Source: CAZTWC01 sp964617105 [NCBI: uncultured Myxococcia bacterium]
GTDB taxonomy: Bacteria; CAZTWC01
DNA: 6,866 nucleotides
Assembly (NCBI GenBank): GCA_964617105.1
Contig: CAZTWC010000083.1
Coordinates: 6,312 to 13,177 of the forward strand
Direction: 5' to 3'
The position numbers and the translations under genes were made by a program. How positions within the stretch are numbered: the stretch's first letter is position 1; the number at the start of each line of letters is the position of its first letter. The notes below the pieces were generated by a model, which worked only from the letters and a program-made list of their open reading frames with translations, made no database searches and was not told the DNA's origin. Below, in pieces: positions 5,809 through 6,866 of the stretch.

Positions 5809-6866
5809 ATGAGAATACCGCCAGTAAAAGTTGTTTTTCCGGGGCAGGATTTGGACAATATATTAAGTGATATCAAGGAAACCTTGTTGAGCGGTATGCT
5901 AACCTTGCACAAGCGTTGTCAGAAATTGGAAGAGGATTTTTCCAAATATACTGGATATACTTATGCCATAACCGTGAACAGCGGCACTTCATCTATAGAG
6001 ATCCCATTACGTTTTTTGAATGTGACTCAAAAAGAGGTTATTGTGCCCAGCAATACTTTTTTTGCTACTGCCGCTGCTGTGACTCATGCAGGCGGTATCC
6101 CCCGGCTGGCTGATATTAGTCCTCGCACTCTGAGTTTGTCCCTGGAAGAGGTTAAAAAAGCTCACAATGAAAATACTGCTGGCGTAATCATGGTGCATAT
6201 TGGCGGCATTATCTCCGATGAGATTGAGGAGATAAGGGATTATTGCCAGGCTAACCAATTATTTCTTTTTGAGGATGCCGCCCATGCTCACGGCAGTAAA
6301 TTCAAAGGAAAACATGCAGGTACTTTTGGCCAGGGGGGCAGTTTCTCCTTTTATCCCACCAAGGTAATAACCAGTGGTGAAGGTGGAATAATCATTACCG
6401 ATGATGAAAAAATGTACAACGAGGCTCTGATCTACCGGGATCAGGGAAAGGCTGGTTTTTTAACCAATTTTCACACCCGCATGGGATATAATTGGAGAAT
6501 GAGTGAGATACATGCTGCTATCGGCAATTATCAATTGCAAAGGCTGGATCAATTTATTGAGGAGAGGCGCCGGGCTGCAGTTAGATATGACCAGCAACTT
6601 TCTTCTTTGAAGAATGTTCAATTACAACCTATTCCTGCCGATGTGTTTTGCAATTATTACAAATACATAGCATTCTTGGCCCCGGGAATTGAGCGGGATG
6701 GAGTAAAAAAGGAGATAAAAGAGAAGTTCCAGGTCTCTTTAAGCGGCGAAGTTTATGATACTCCTTTACACCAGCAGCCGGTTTTTGAACCCTATAGCCA
6801 GGGTAGTTTTCCGAATAGTGAGGATATTTGTTCCCGGATGATATGTTTACCAATTTTTGCAACTAT
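5809..6866 (+). CDS. DegT/DnrJ/EryC1/StrS family PLP-dependent sugar aminotransferase (3' truncated by window)
   Basis: The frame stays open from the ATG at 5809 to the window end: 352 codons, probably lacking the last few tens of residues of a family usually 370-400 long. These fold-type I PLP enzymes transaminate a keto-sugar nucleotide to an amino sugar, usually with glutamate as donor. Visible motifs are NSGTSS (57-62) for PLP phosphate, VPSNTFFATAAAV (79-91), EDAAHAHGS (155-163) with D156 pairing with the pyridine nitrogen, GSFSFYPTKVITSGEGG (177-193) with K185 as the Schiff-base lysine, and GYNWRMSEIHAAIG (226-239). The usual HLYG after the central strand reads HIGG (130-133), so it belongs to a side branch of the family. 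It probably shares a transcript with the upstream glycosyltransferase and may supply the amino sugar that the pathway later uses. The keto-sugar substrate, or a non-sugar substrate, cannot be told from the sequence. Confidence 0.92.
   Translation, partial: MRIPPVKVVFPGQDLDNILSDIKETLLSGMLTLHKRCQKLEEDFSKYTGYTYAITVNSGTSSIEIPLRFLNVTQKEVIVPSNTFFATAAAVTHAGGIPRLADISPRTLSLSLEEVKKAHNENTAGVIMVHIGGIISDEIEEIRDYCQANQLFLFEDAAHAHGSKFKGKHAGTFGQGGSFSFYPTKVITSGEGGIIITDDEKMYNEALIYRDQGKAGFLTNFHTRMGYNWRMSEIHAAIGNYQLQRLDQFIEERRRAAVRYDQQLSSLKNVQLQPIPADVFCNYYKYIAFLAPGIERDGVKKEIKEKFQVSLSGEVYDTPLHQQPVFEPYSQGSFPNSEDICSRMICLPIFAT

Noticed and set aside
6007-6862. Minus-strand open frames of 83 and 77 codons under the aminotransferase
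   Set aside because: They are shadows of a well-supported coding frame, with no domain or start signal.

Overview
The window is a 6.9-kb piece of a bacterial chromosome devoted mainly to building and moving sugars for the cell surface. Base composition is moderate (mid-40s percent GC by eye, not computed). Genes are tightly packed and most have purine-rich Shine-Dalgarno sites. The mix of an MgtE magnesium transporter, short DPM1-type glycosyltransferases and a TMTC-like membrane/TPR protein is common in anaerobic Clostridia-type Firmicutes. That assignment is a low-confidence inference: no rRNA or marker gene is present.

Layout. Bases 1-848 (+) hold the 3' end of a large membrane protein: TM helices followed by TPRs, like the C-terminal half of TMTC-type GT-C glycosyltransferases. 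It converges on, and overlaps by 36 bp, a four-gene minus-strand group. In transcription order that group is a ChbG/HpnK (YdjC)-family deacetylase (4793-3945), a GalE-like NAD-dependent sugar-nucleotide epimerase (3842-2886), a DPM1-type family 2 glycosyltransferase (2886-2179) and mgtE (2153-813). The epimerase and glycosyltransferase share a TAATG stop/start. A divergent spacer of about 240 bp separates the deacetylase from a plus-strand pair: a second DPM1/ALG5-type glycosyltransferase (5033-5755) and a DegT/DnrJ/EryC1/StrS PLP aminotransferase (5809 onward, cut by the window end). No tRNA, rRNA, CRISPR array, IS or integrase was seen, and there is no gene-free stretch longer than 300 bp.

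How the genes may work together. The epimerase and aminotransferase would make modified sugar nucleotides. The two DPM1-type enzymes would move sugars onto polyprenyl phosphate. The deacetylase could remove an acetyl group from a lipid-linked aminosugar, and a GT-C enzyme such as the TMTC-like protein could use the lipid-linked sugar outside the membrane. This resembles in outline the Francisella FlmF/NaxD/FlmK route (NaxD is a YdjC-family deacetylase) and the Arn pathway. It is inference from family membership and proximity.

Non-coding structure. A palindromic repeat of about 21 bp occurs three times, twice in direct orientation between the epimerase and deacetylase and once inverted upstream of the deacetylase, so the copies bracket that gene. 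The second glycosyltransferase has a 12-bp tandem duplication covering its ribosome-binding site and start codon.
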